Positions 7,241 to 14,904 of a DNA stretch of 29,494 nt are shown here, piece after piece; the first letter of the stretch is position 1, and every line of letters begins with the position of its first letter. The DNA comes from a virus. The notes beneath the pieces are model-generated. The model saw only the letters and a program-made list of their open reading frames with translations, searched no databases and had not been told where the DNA came from. The DNA lies in IMG/VR virus record IMGVR_UViG_3300031576_000236, positions 1 to 29,494 of that record. The stretch is one strand, 5' to 3'. The position numbers were made by a program, and so were the translations under genes.

Positions 7241-7243
7241 GCG

Positions 7244-9157
7244 ATGGGAAACTTCGGCCAGCTGACGAGCGCGAACACTGCGGGGATTCAGTACGTCTGG
7301 ACCGTCGCGGCCGCCTACCGCCGCTTCGCGTGGCTGATCGATCCGGACTTCGCGACGCAGAACGAACCCGAGGCGTGGAATAAGATCCGCCGCGACGCCG
7401 ACATCGCGCACGCGATTATGAAGCGGCGTCAAGCCGTGGCCGGTCTCCACTGGAACCACGAGCCCGTCGAGGACAACGACGAGGACAAGATCGCCGCGCA
7501 GCTCATGGACTTCCTCGTGGGCCGGATCCGCCGCTTCCACTTCTCGCGCTACAACTTGGCCGAGGCGATCTTCCGCGGGAGCTCGTGGGCGTTCATCGAC
7601 GGCGACCGGCAGCCGCTCGTCTATCCCGGCGACCGCGTGCGGACGTGGTGGGCGCCGAACAAGCTGCGCCACGTCGACCGATTCCGCTTCCGCCTCGTGC
7701 GCGAGGACACCTACGAGGAGAACGAGATCGAGACGCGCTGGGAGTTCTTCTCGATCAAGCGGCAGGAATGGATCCCGCTCGAGCGGCCGGATCTTTTCGT
7801 GCGCCACGACTTCGAGCAGACCGAGGACACGCTCGGGTACGGCCACGGCCTCCTGCAGTCGATTTACTACTTCTGGCGCGCGAAGGAGATCGTGCTCTCG
7901 CAAGCGCTGAACGGCATCGAGCGCTTCGCGAACGGCACCGCGACGGTCGCCGTCGACGGTCTCCGCGCCGGCAGCACCGACCGGAACAACGACGAGATCG
8001 TCGACGAGTGGATCGACGAGTACACCAAGCAACGGACGCAGCACATCCTCGTCCACGACAAGCGCGACGAGGTCCGGATGCTCGACTGGCCGGCCACCGG
8101 CGCGCAGATGATCTGGGAGACCTACGACCGGCTCCAGCAGGGACTCGACCGGCTGATCCTCACGTCTACGTTGCCGACCGGCGGCGGCACGGAGAAAGGC
8201 TCCCTCGCGCGCTCGTCGACCGAGGAAGAGCAGATGGAGGCGACCTTTCAGGCGGACCGGCAGGGAATGTCCGAGACGATCGACGGCTCCGTCTCGTCGC
8301 TCGTCTGGATGCGGAACCTCGGCATCATCCGCGCGTTCTTCGCCGAGCGCGGGATGCGGATGCCGAACCGACCCCACTTCAAGATCAGCCAGCAGAAGAT
8401 CAACGATCCGAAGACGAACGTGGACGTGCTCGAGCGCGCGTCGCGCATTGGCCTTCCGATGCTGCTCAAGCAAATCTATACGAAGCTCGACCTGACGCAG
8501 CCGGCGCCGGACGATGAAGTGCTGGAGCCCGCGACGCCGGCGACGCCCGGACTCAGCCCCGGCTTCGGCGATCTCTTCCGAGGCCGGCGCGTAGTGCGCT
8601 TCCGCGACATCGGGCGCACGCCCGAGCGGATGATCGACACCTCCCCGATTCCGGTCTATCTCGAGGCGACCGTGCGCGGCAAGGCCGAATACTACCGGCT
8701 GCAGGGACTCGCGACGGCCGAGGCGGTGGCGCTCGCGATGCGCGAGGCACATGACGCACAGAAGCCGCCCCCGGCGGGAGACACGAACGTCAAGGTGCTG
8801 ATGCCTGACCAGCGCTTCGACATCCGACTGCCGGACGAGATCAAGATGCCGCAGCCGATCTTCCAAGTGCCGGTACCGTACGTCAACGTCGAGGCGGCGA
8901 TCATGCGGCTGCCGAACATCGATCTGCAGCCGATCTTCCAAGTCCCGCAAGCGCCGCCGGCCGCGCCCGCGGTGCCGGCCGCTATCGAGTTCAAGCCGAT
9001 GATCGTCATGCCGGAGCCGAAGATCGAGAAGGTCGACGTCACGGCGAACGTGGTCGCGAAGGTCGAGATGCCGAAGGCCGAGGCGAAGAAACTCGTCGTC
9101 ACGCGCGACGAACATGGCAACCTTGAGAGCGCGACGATCAAGCCTGTCAGCGAATAG
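7244..9157 (+). CDS. Portal protein, DUF935 / Mu gp29-like, with a long C-terminal extension
   Basis: The 637-residue product has the features of DUF935 portals: an N-terminal segment with DPDFATQNEPEAWNKIRRDADIAHAIMKRR, a wing region (WEFFSIKRQEWIPLERPDLFVRHDF), then GYGHGLLQSIYYFWRAKEIVLSQ and the long helix ending in STEEEQMEATFQADRQGMSETI. It would form the ring at the head vertex through which DNA passes. Residues after about 430 are unusual for the family: a Pro-rich stretch contains two copies of QPIFQVP 25 residues apart, and the end, VVTRDEHGNLESATIKP, resembles a tail-of-protein motif seen in other phage structural proteins. A strong ribosome site is absent; a GGAG lies about nine bases before ATG 7244. 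Confidence 0.85.
   Translation: MGNFGQLTSANTAGIQYVWTVAAAYRRFAWLIDPDFATQNEPEAWNKIRRDADIAHAIMKRRQAVAGLHWNHEPVEDNDEDKIAAQLMDFLVGRIRRFHFSRYNLAEAIFRGSSWAFIDGDRQPLVYPGDRVRTWWAPNKLRHVDRFRFRLVREDTYEENEIETRWEFFSIKRQEWIPLERPDLFVRHDFEQTEDTLGYGHGLLQSIYYFWRAKEIVLSQALNGIERFANGTATVAVDGLRAGSTDRNNDEIVDEWIDEYTKQRTQHILVHDKRDEVRMLDWPATGAQMIWETYDRLQQGLDRLILTSTLPTGGGTEKGSLARSSTEEEQMEATFQADRQGMSETIDGSVSSLVWMRNLGIIRAFFAERGMRMPNRPHFKISQQKINDPKTNVDVLERASRIGLPMLLKQIYTKLDLTQPAPDDEVLEPATPATPGLSPGFGDLFRGRRVVRFRDIGRTPERMIDTSPIPVYLEATVRGKAEYYRLQGLATAEAVALAMREAHDAQKPPPAGDTNVKVLMPDQRFDIRLPDEIKMPQPIFQVPVPYVNVEAAIMRLPNIDLQPIFQVPQAPPAAPAVPAAIEFKPMIVMPEPKIEKVDVTANVVAKVEMPKAEAKKLVVTRDEHGNLESATIKPVSE
8851..8943. repeat. 18-base direct repeat pair in the portal gene
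   Basis: GCAGCCGATCTTCCAAGT occurs at 8851-8868 and at 8926-8943, exactly 75 bases apart. Both copies are in frame and encode QPIFQV, so the unit is 25 codons. The identity at DNA level, including third codon positions, suggests a fairly recent duplication in the portal C-terminal extension. Confidence 0.75.
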
Positions 9158-9169
9158 GAGAGCAGACGC

Positions 9170-10180
9170 GTGTCCGCATCGCTCATCACCAGCAGCCCGG
9201 TCGCAGTCTCGCCCGGAAGTGGCTGGGAACGCAGCGGGACGCTCATCCGCCTCATGACGAGCACGGATGACGTGGTCGTGGGTGGGATAGTTTCGCTTGG
9301 GAAATTCGGCGTGGTGAGTGATACCGCTGGCGAGAAGATCGCGGTCTTTCGTGCAGCTGTCGTTCAGACGGCAAGCGTTTTTGTTATCCAGGATTCGGCA
9401 GGAATTGACCGGTTCGAAATGTCTGCTAAGTGTCTATCGGGGAATAATACCTGCCTCGGTCTCTCCGCTGGTGATTCGATTACCACGGGAACGGCGAACG
9501 TCGCCGTGGGAGGCGGCGCGCTCGATTCGCTCACATCCGGTGATAACAACACGGCCGTCGGGTTCGGATGCATGGACAGCCTCTTGAGTGGCGGATTTAA
9601 TTCGGCGCTTGGCACGTTCGCGCTCATGGCACTCTCGTCTGGTGGAAGCAACACCGGCGTCGGCTACAACGTGGGTGCGGCCCTCTCAACTGGCTCGGCG
9701 AACATCCTGCTCGGTAGGAATGCAAATGTGGACGCAGGGGCGGACTCGAATAATTTCGTGGCAGGATCAAGTGCTCAACCGATCAATAATGTCTGGTTCG
9801 GCAGGGGGATGTCCAACGCCACCCCGACCGCGTACACAATCAACGGCACTTCTGGAAACGCTGCTGGCATCACGGGAGCAAACATCCAGATAGCAGGAGG
9901 TAAGGGCGGCGCAGCCGCCGACGCGGGGGGCAACGTTACCTTCTTCACGGCTGCAGCCGGAAGCGGAACCACTCTCACGGAGCGCGTCAGGATCGCATCC
10001 TCCGGAAATGTGGGCATTGGAACGACCGATTTCGGCTCAGGAACGGGAGTCGTCGGACTGGCAAATGCGTCCGTCGTTCCGAGCGTGAATCCTGTGGGTG
10101 GTGGCGTTTTCTACCCGGAAGGGGGAGCGCTCAAATGGCGCAGTCCTGGCGGCCTGGTCACGACGATAGCGGTGAACTAG
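9170..10180 (+). CDS. Fibre-like protein with about five 18-residue beta repeats
   Basis: This protein of 336 residues starts at GTG 9170, with AGGAG nine bases upstream. Residues 100-185 hold about five imperfect repeats with a period near 18 and a consensus like SG-x-N-T-A-x-G-x-x-A-x-x-x-L; examples are SGDNNTAVGFGCMDSL and SGGSNTGVGYNVGAAL. This resembles the left-handed beta rolls of YadA-like head domains and of many phage fibre proteins. A Gly/Ala-rich section and the motif VRIASSGNVGIGTTDFGSGT follow, the latter common in trimeric fibres. No C-terminal intramolecular chaperone is present. The gene lies in the head module, so it may be a capsid-surface fibre. Its codons are richer in A and T than those of the neighbours, suggesting separate origin. 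Confidence 0.7.
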   Translation: MSASLITSSPVAVSPGSGWERSGTLIRLMTSTDDVVVGGIVSLGKFGVVSDTAGEKIAVFRAAVVQTASVFVIQDSAGIDRFEMSAKCLSGNNTCLGLSAGDSITTGTANVAVGGGALDSLTSGDNNTAVGFGCMDSLLSGGFNSALGTFALMALSSGGSNTGVGYNVGAALSTGSANILLGRNANVDAGADSNNFVAGSSAQPINNVWFGRGMSNATPTAYTINGTSGNAAGITGANIQIAGGKGGAAADAGGNVTFFTAAAGSGTTLTERVRIASSGNVGIGTTDFGSGTGVVGLANASVVPSVNPVGGGVFYPEGGALKWRSPGGLVTTIAVN

Positions 10181-10552
10181 ATGGCAACGAAAGTGCGAGA
10201 TCTGGCGAGTGCGACCGTTCAGACGGTCGATGCGACCGTAACTTCCATCATCACCTACGCGCTGCCGGACGCAACCGTCGCGAACTTCGTGGTCAACGTC
10301 GAAGCGCGTCGCCCATCGAACGGGGACAGCCACATGTTCCAGGTCGGAGTCGGAGCCAAGCGTCACGCGGGGGGCGCGGCGGCGCTCGTCGGCGTGGGCG
10401 TTGATCTGCTGAATCAGACGGACGCGGGAGCGGCGACGTGGGTGGTGGCATTCGCCGTCTCCGGCAATAACGTCCTCGTGCGCGTCACCGGGCAGGGGTT
10501 TGTTACCATCGAGTGGATGGCGATACTCAGCGTGGATCTCTACACGCCATAG
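10181..10552 (+). CDS. Small beta-rich accessory virion protein
   Basis: The 123-residue product begins at an ATG that directly follows the TAG of the fibre-like gene. It reads as a string of beta strands (TVTSIITYALPD, NFVVNVEARRP, MFQVGVGAKRH, WVVAFAVSGN, VLVRVTGQGF, TIEWMAILSVDL), the pattern of a single beta-sandwich domain. Domains of this type occur in phage fibres and head decoration proteins. Because it is coupled to the fibre-like gene, it is probably a partner of it, but that is inference. No specific family is recognised. Confidence 0.55.
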   Translation: MATKVRDLASATVQTVDATVTSIITYALPDATVANFVVNVEARRPSNGDSHMFQVGVGAKRHAGGAAALVGVGVDLLNQTDAGAATWVVAFAVSGNNVLVRVTGQGFVTIEWMAILSVDLYTP

Positions 10553-10568
10553 AGCGGAGACCAAATAA

Positions 10569-11090
10569 GTGCCCGACTTCCAAGTCAAAGACAACATCCG
10601 GATCATGTGCGAACCGATCGTCAACACGTTGGGCGTTCCTCAGACCGGCCTGACGGTTACGCTCCGCATCAAGCGGCGCAGCGATGGCTTCTATCTGGAC
10701 TTCTTCGACAACACGTTCAAGGCCGCAGGATGGACCACACTCAACGTCACGATGACAGAGCTCGACGCCACGAACGCGCAGGGGATCTACTTCAGGGACT
10801 TCCCGACGGTAGCGCACGGCGTCGGTGAATTTCTGACCTGGATCGACAGCGTGGCCGCAGCTGCTGAGAACGTGCCGCAAGTCGGCATCGCGAATGTCCG
10901 AGCGGTCGAGGCGGGCGCCACGAACTATTCGCTCGACGAGGTGCTCAGGATCGTCGCCTCTGCGGCGGCTGGCAAGTCGAGCACGGGCCCTGGCGGCTTC
11001 CGTACGCGGAATCTGAACGATTCTGGGAATGTCATCGACGGGACGGCCGACGCCTCCGGCAACCGCACGGCCGTGACTTACACGCCATGA
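10569..11090 (+). CDS. Beta-rich virion accessory protein with a conserved DEVLRIVAS-AAGK segment
   Basis: The 173-residue protein starts at GTG 10569, with GGAG nine bases upstream. Residues 1-100 resemble the Ig-like N-terminal domains of phage tail or baseplate appendages such as BppU: a strand-rich core, LTVTLRIKRRSDGFYLDFF, and a loop pattern ending in DATNAQGIYFRDFPTVAHG. Residues 117-150 contain YSLDEVLRIVASAAAGKSS and then FRTRNLNDSGNVIDG, a combination known from many uncharacterised phage proteins encoded near the portal. It probably attaches a surface structure to the head or neck. The end overlaps the next gene as ATGA. Confidence 0.55.
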   Translation: MPDFQVKDNIRIMCEPIVNTLGVPQTGLTVTLRIKRRSDGFYLDFFDNTFKAAGWTTLNVTMTELDATNAQGIYFRDFPTVAHGVGEFLTWIDSVAAAAENVPQVGIANVRAVEAGATNYSLDEVLRIVASAAAGKSSTGPGGFRTRNLNDSGNVIDGTADASGNRTAVTYTP

Positions 11091-11299
11091 ACTGGTGGGA
11101 AGCGAACTGGTGGTCCGCGCAATGGTGGTTCGCCCGGTGGTGGACCGGCGGCGAAGGCGGCGGCGACGCCGACCGGCCGGAGATCCGCGTCTCGACGCCG
11201 TTCGGTCCTGACGTCATTCAACAGGAAGTCGACCGTCGAAAGAAGCGCGCTGATGACGAGGCACTGATCGCAGCCTTCGTGCTCTCGGAGGATCGATGA
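11087..11299 (+). CDS. Trp-repeat miniprotein (four WWxAx units)
   Basis: This 70-residue protein lies between two ATGA overlaps. Its N-terminus has eight tryptophans in four pentapeptide units: NWWEA, NWWSA, QWWFA and RWWTG (residues 2-20). A Gly-rich hinge follows, then a segment IRVSTPFGPDV and a charged helix (VDRRKKRADDEALIAAFVL). Paired tryptophans every five residues could form a sticky aromatic face that binds membrane or a protein surface. The DNA beneath shows a matching 15-base pattern. No family is recognised. The tight coupling to the morphogenesis gene argues that it is translated. Confidence 0.65.
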   Translation: MNWWEANWWSAQWWFARWWTGGEGGGDADRPEIRVSTPFGPDVIQQEVDRRKKRADDEALIAAFVLSEDR

Positions 11300-12342
11300 A
11301 GCTGCGCGTGACGGTCGAGCAAGAGTTCGAGCGGCTCTCCGAGAAGTCCGTCCGTCTCTTCACCGAACGGATTCAGGCGATGGTGATCGCCGAGAAGTCG
11401 GGAGATCCGCGCGCCAAGCAGCGCGCAGCCTCCCAGCTGGCCGACCTGATCCGGCGGACGCAGGCGCTCGCGGATCTCTTGGGCAGGAAGAAGCTCTTCG
11501 AAGAGATGGACGTCGCGCTCGCGCGCGTTCCGCCCGGCGCGGTCGCCGCGATCTCGAGGCGCTTCGCCGCGCGCTTTGCGGCCGGCGCGGTGCCGGCGCC
11601 TGATCCCGGCGTGCCGACGCCGATTCTTCCGGATGTGCCTTTCAGCGAAGCGGTGCGAGACCTGATCCGCCGAGAGCCGCGGCTGGCCCCGAACGCGGAG
11701 CTTGTGGCCGAGGTCTACTCCCGCGTCCACGGCTTCGCACTGGCGAGATCCGCGAGCGAGAAGGTGACGGAGGCCGTCCAGCGCGTGATCACGAACATCC
11801 TCACCGAGAAGGTGCCGCCCGAGGAGATCCAGCGCGGGCTCGACCTCGATCGCGTCCGTCTCGATGGCATCGAGGCGATCCGCGATCAGGCGCTTCTCCA
11901 GCAGACCGAGCCCTTCGCGCGCAGCTACGCGGAGGTCGTCTACCGGACCAATCTCAATACCGCGTTCACGGCCGGCCGCTTCCAGCAGGCTTCCGACGAG
12001 GACGTGGCTGAGGTCATGCCGGCCTTCGAGTACGTCGCGATCGACGACGCGCTCGTGCGCCGCGGCCGACCCGAAGACAACGGCGAGAACCATCTCGCGA
12101 TCGACGGAGCGATCGCCGCGACTGAATCGAAGACGTGGCAGACGTTTTCTCCCCCATCCGGGTATTCGTGCAGGTGCTCGCTTCGCCTCGTTTCCGTCTT
12201 CGAACTCAAGCGCCGCGGGATCATCACGAATCTGACCGACCCGATCCCGGAGCCGAGCGGCCTCGATCCGTCGTGGGTCCATCCGAACTTCCGTAGAGGC
12301 CGACCCGACCACGCGATATACTTTGGCATCCAGTCGAGGTGA
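11296..12342 (+). CDS. Head morphogenesis protein, SPP1 gp7 / Mu gpF-like
   Basis: This protein of 348 residues begins in an ATGA overlap with the Trp-repeat gene. The N-terminal half is helical. The C-terminal region holds the motifs of the Mu gpF/SPP1 gp7 family (PF04233): YRTNLNTAFTAGRFQQ, then DNGENHLAIDGAIAATESKTWQTFSPP and the metal-binding-like end GYSCRCSLRLVS (about residues 216-300). Proteins of this family are minor head components that associate with the portal and act in DNA packaging or delivery. The order portal, gpF-like protein, protease-scaffold and capsid matches Mu and many related phages, although here four extra genes intervene after the portal. Confidence 0.87.
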   Translation: MKLRVTVEQEFERLSEKSVRLFTERIQAMVIAEKSGDPRAKQRAASQLADLIRRTQALADLLGRKKLFEEMDVALARVPPGAVAAISRRFAARFAAGAVPAPDPGVPTPILPDVPFSEAVRDLIRREPRLAPNAELVAEVYSRVHGFALARSASEKVTEAVQRVITNILTEKVPPEEIQRGLDLDRVRLDGIEAIRDQALLQQTEPFARSYAEVVYRTNLNTAFTAGRFQQASDEDVAEVMPAFEYVAIDDALVRRGRPEDNGENHLAIDGAIAATESKTWQTFSPPSGYSCRCSLRLVSVFELKRRGIITNLTDPIPEPSGLDPSWVHPNFRRGRPDHAIYFGIQSR

Positions 12343-12346
12343 GACG

Positions 12347-12526
12347 GTGGAGAAGAACGACGAGGATCTGCGCGAGGTGAAGCTGCGTCTGCCACGGACT
12401 TTCTATCAGGCGCTCAAGCAGGTGAGCTCGCGTGAAGCGCAACCGATGACGGGATGGATCAAGGGCCGCATCTGGCCGCATCTCGAAAAAGAGATCGAGA
12501 GGACCGAGATCGGAAAGCGAAAGTAA
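12347..12526 (+). CDS. Ribbon-helix-helix-like miniprotein
   Basis: GTG 12347 follows GAGGTGAG at 12337-12344; an in-frame ATG at 12323 overlaps the previous gene and lacks a ribosome site. The product is 59 residues. A short strand, EVKLRLP, is followed by a helix (RTFYQALKQVSSREAQ), a turn (PMTG) and another helix (WIKGRIWPHLEKEIE), the arrangement of Arc/CopG-type ribbon-helix-helix DNA-binding proteins, which act as dimers. A regulator inside a head operon would be notable; it could also be a structural binding peptide. The next 102 bases carry repeats. Confidence 0.5.
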   Translation: MEKNDEDLREVKLRLPRTFYQALKQVSSREAQPMTGWIKGRIWPHLEKEIERTEIGKRK

Positions 12527-12532
12527 CCCTCG

Positions 12533-12600
12533 CGAGTCCCCTTTCGAGTCCCCTCGCTGTCCCGATTTTCTCTCAAATACGATTCGACGCTTGCGAATCG
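12533..12600. repeat. Intergenic direct and inverted repeats before the protease-scaffold gene
   Basis: CGAGTCCCCT occurs at 12533-12542 and 12545-12554, a 10-base direct repeat 12 bases apart. Further along, CGATTCG at 12580-12586 and CGAATCG at 12594-12600 form an inverted repeat with a 7-base loop. The gap from 12527 to 12628 holds no gene and is richer in A/T in the middle. The repeats could be a regulatory site or a hairpin; no clear promoter is seen. Confidence 0.5.
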
Positions 12601-12628
12601 CGCGCCGCCGTCGCACGATTCCAATCTG

Positions 12629-14299
12629 ATGAGCCGACAGAACGGCGACGCGACGCATCTCGTCCGAGACTTCGGACTTGGACTTCTTCTGCAAGCGCAA
12701 GGCGCAAAGCTGCAGGAGTTCACAGACGACGAGCGTGAGTGCATCTCGAAGAGCATCGCCGAGAAAGTCAAAGAGGGCATGGATCAGGATCAGGCGGTCG
12801 CCGCCTCGATCGCGATCTGCGCGCCGTCGAAGTCGACGTCGCAGTCGAAGAACGCTGCGGCCGATGATGCCGCAGTGCCGAAGCCGGACCTGCCGGGCGG
12901 CAAGCACACGGCGCGGCAGAACCGCGACGGCACGTGGAACGTCGAGGACGTCGCGATCTTCGCGGAGCACCAGGTCGAGCTCGCCGAGCGTAACGCAGAC
13001 GGCGAGATCGAGAAGAAGCAGGTGAAGATCGGCAAGGACTGGATGGTGAAGGCCGCACAGAGGGCATTCCGGCGCTTCGAAGAAGACGAGTTCCTGCCGC
13101 CGCTTCACATCCACCATCACGACATGGGCAAGGACACCGAGCGCGCCGGCTTCTTCAAGGTGAAGAGCGTCCGGCAGGAGAAGCTCGAAGGCAAGGACGT
13201 CTGGACGATCATCGCCGATCTCGTCAACGTGCCGGCGGAAGTCTACCGGCTGATCCGCCAGGGTCAGCTGCCCTACCGTTCGGTCGAGATCCTCGACATC
13301 ACGAAGCCGGAGATTTCGAGCCTCGCGCTTTTGGACGACGAGGTTCCGTTCTTCCGGTTCAAGCTGCTGACGATCGGGCAAGAACTGCCGGCTGACGGCA
13401 GCGAGCTCGAGATCGGCCCGATCAACCGCTCCGCCTATCGTTCCGCGGCTCTGCGCGCCTACCAGCAGGTCGGCGCCGGCGCTCGGGTGCTCATGTACAT
13501 GGGAGGTTTCGTGAAGACGAAGCAGACGGGCTACGCCGAAGACGACAAGAACGAGGACGACAAGAAGAAGCGCGACGAGAAGATGGCCGCGGACGGCGGC
13601 GATGCGATGAAGATCGCGATGGAAGCCTTCCGGGGCATCTCCCAGCTGTCGGCGCAGGCAGCCGAGAAGCTCGCGGCGATGGCCGGCGGCGCCGAGCCCG
13701 CCGATGACAAGCCGCCCGCGCCCGTCGAGGAGAAGAAGAGCGCCGCGGCGAAGCAGGAACCGAAGGACGATGAGCCGTCGCCGTCGCCGTCGAAGAAGGT
13801 CGCCCTCGAGCTCGACTACACGGCCGGAGCGACGACGATGAAGCGCGCCGGCGCGACCGAGGTCGAGAAGCTGCGCGGCGAGGTCGACGGCATGAAGTTC
13901 GAGCGCGACCTCGAGCGGAAGGTCACGAGCGTCGCACGCGAGCTCACGACCTACGGGCTCGACGAGGCGACGACGTCGAAGAAGCTCTACGAGAAGGGCA
14001 AGAAGCACGGCCTCCGCGCCATCGACGAGTACGCCGAGGGCGTCAAGGAGGCGATGGAGAGCGATAACGACGCGCCGTGGAAGGCGGAGACGCGCGCCTC
14101 GAGCGCGTCCTCGAAGTGCGCCGCGAAGTTCGCCAAGCACGGCACGAAGGCCGTCGAGCTCGCCGAGAAGTACGCCGCGGAGTACGACGAGCAGGCGGCG
14201 CGCGGCCTCAAGTTCACGTTCACGAAAGAGCAGTACATCAAGGACAACCTCGTCGCCGAGGGCATCGAGATCCCGGAGGAAGAGGAAGCGAAGAAGTAG
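12629..14299 (+). CDS. Prohead protease fused to a scaffold domain
   Basis: The 556-residue product has a protease-like first half: a His cluster LHIHHHD (H160-H164), then a strand-loop region VWTIIADLVNVP, and PYRSVEIL (S218) as the likely nucleophile of a serine protease like Mu gpI and other prohead proteases. Its N-terminus contains a short motif KEGMDQDQAVAASIAIC seen in many phage proteins. Residues 330-555 are highly charged and helical, including KLRGEVDGMKFERDLERKVT, a coiled coil, and they look like a scaffolding region. Such proteins line the procapsid and then digest the scaffold, including their own C-terminus. ATG 12629 is the first start; it lacks a clear ribosome site. Confidence 0.75.
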   Translation: MSRQNGDATHLVRDFGLGLLLQAQGAKLQEFTDDERECISKSIAEKVKEGMDQDQAVAASIAICAPSKSTSQSKNAAADDAAVPKPDLPGGKHTARQNRDGTWNVEDVAIFAEHQVELAERNADGEIEKKQVKIGKDWMVKAAQRAFRRFEEDEFLPPLHIHHHDMGKDTERAGFFKVKSVRQEKLEGKDVWTIIADLVNVPAEVYRLIRQGQLPYRSVEILDITKPEISSLALLDDEVPFFRFKLLTIGQELPADGSELEIGPINRSAYRSAALRAYQQVGAGARVLMYMGGFVKTKQTGYAEDDKNEDDKKKRDEKMAADGGDAMKIAMEAFRGISQLSAQAAEKLAAMAGGAEPADDKPPAPVEEKKSAAAKQEPKDDEPSPSPSKKVALELDYTAGATTMKRAGATEVEKLRGEVDGMKFERDLERKVTSVARELTTYGLDEATTSKKLYEKGKKHGLRAIDEYAEGVKEAMESDNDAPWKAETRASSASSKCAAKFAKHGTKAVELAEKYAAEYDEQAARGLKFTFTKEQYIKDNLVAEGIEIPEEEEAKK

Positions 14300-14312
14300 C
14301 GCCGGCCGGCGC
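14299..14312. repeat. Perfect 14-base GC palindrome after the protease-scaffold gene
   Basis: GCGCCGGCCGGCGC at 14299-14312 starts on the last base of the stop codon and is its own reverse complement. No run of T follows, so it is not a standard intrinsic terminator. It may act as an mRNA-stabilising structure or have no role. Confidence 0.45.
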
Positions 14313-14365
14313 GAGGCGACGTTCGACAACGGACTCGAAACGAATTCCCCGAGGAGGGCTGAGAA

Positions 14366-14833
14366 ATGGCGAACCTGACCGGACCCCGCAGGGACGAGAT
14401 GCGTCCGAAGCCGACCTTGACCATCTCGATCAAGAGCGCCGTCGCGCTCTTCATCGGCGGCTATGCGTCGCTCGATCCCGTGGTCGGTCGCGCGGACAAG
14501 AACGCGGACACGGCGGGGTACCTGAACCTCGGGCGCGTGATCGAGTTTGACTCGCCGCTCCAGAGCGGAGGCACGGCCACCGGCAACGCCGGCGGGACCG
14601 TCAGGGCGATCATCGACCTCGAGGGCGGCATCGTCCGCGGCGTTCCCGTTACGGGCGCGGCGGCCGAGACGGACGTGGGCGACTTCGTCTTCCTCGCGAC
14701 GGACAACCTCGCGGACCTCAAGCTCGCGGTGAACGTGAACACGAAGGCGGTCGGGATGATCGTCAAGTTCAACACCGCGACGAGCTTCGACGTGCTGCTC
14801 TTCAACACGGAGACGATGAGGGCGCTGAACTAG
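14366..14833 (+). CDS. Probable capsid decoration protein
   Basis: This 155-residue protein has a strong ribosome site, GAGGAGGGC, before ATG 14366, which suits a highly made virion component. It contains a beta-rich central domain: GTVRAIIDLEGGIVRGVPV, then DVGDFVFLATDNLADLKLAV, then KAVGMIVKFNTATSFDVLLF. Small beta proteins encoded directly before the major capsid gene are commonly decoration or head-stabilising proteins, in the position of lambda D. The family resemblance to DUF2190 was considered but is weak, so the assignment rests mainly on position and fold pattern. Confidence 0.65.
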   Translation: MANLTGPRRDEMRPKPTLTISIKSAVALFIGGYASLDPVVGRADKNADTAGYLNLGRVIEFDSPLQSGGTATGNAGGTVRAIIDLEGGIVRGVPVTGAAAETDVGDFVFLATDNLADLKLAVNVNTKAVGMIVKFNTATSFDVLLFNTETMRALN

Positions 14834-14904
14834 ACGAGCGCGACGCGATCGACTGAAAGCAACCTGCGGTACAAGCCGCACGGATCAAGCAGGAGGACTA
14901 AGAC

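Noticed and set aside
5105-9115. A 4 kb open frame on the minus strand (1336 codons).
   Set aside because: It lies across the terminase and portal genes, is full of Arg, Asp, His and Leu runs, and shows no domain. Such frames arise on the opposite strand of GC-rich genes.
12224-14881. An 885-codon open frame on the minus strand.
   Set aside because: It mirrors the protease-scaffold and decoration genes, has Arg/Leu-rich low-complexity content and no motif.
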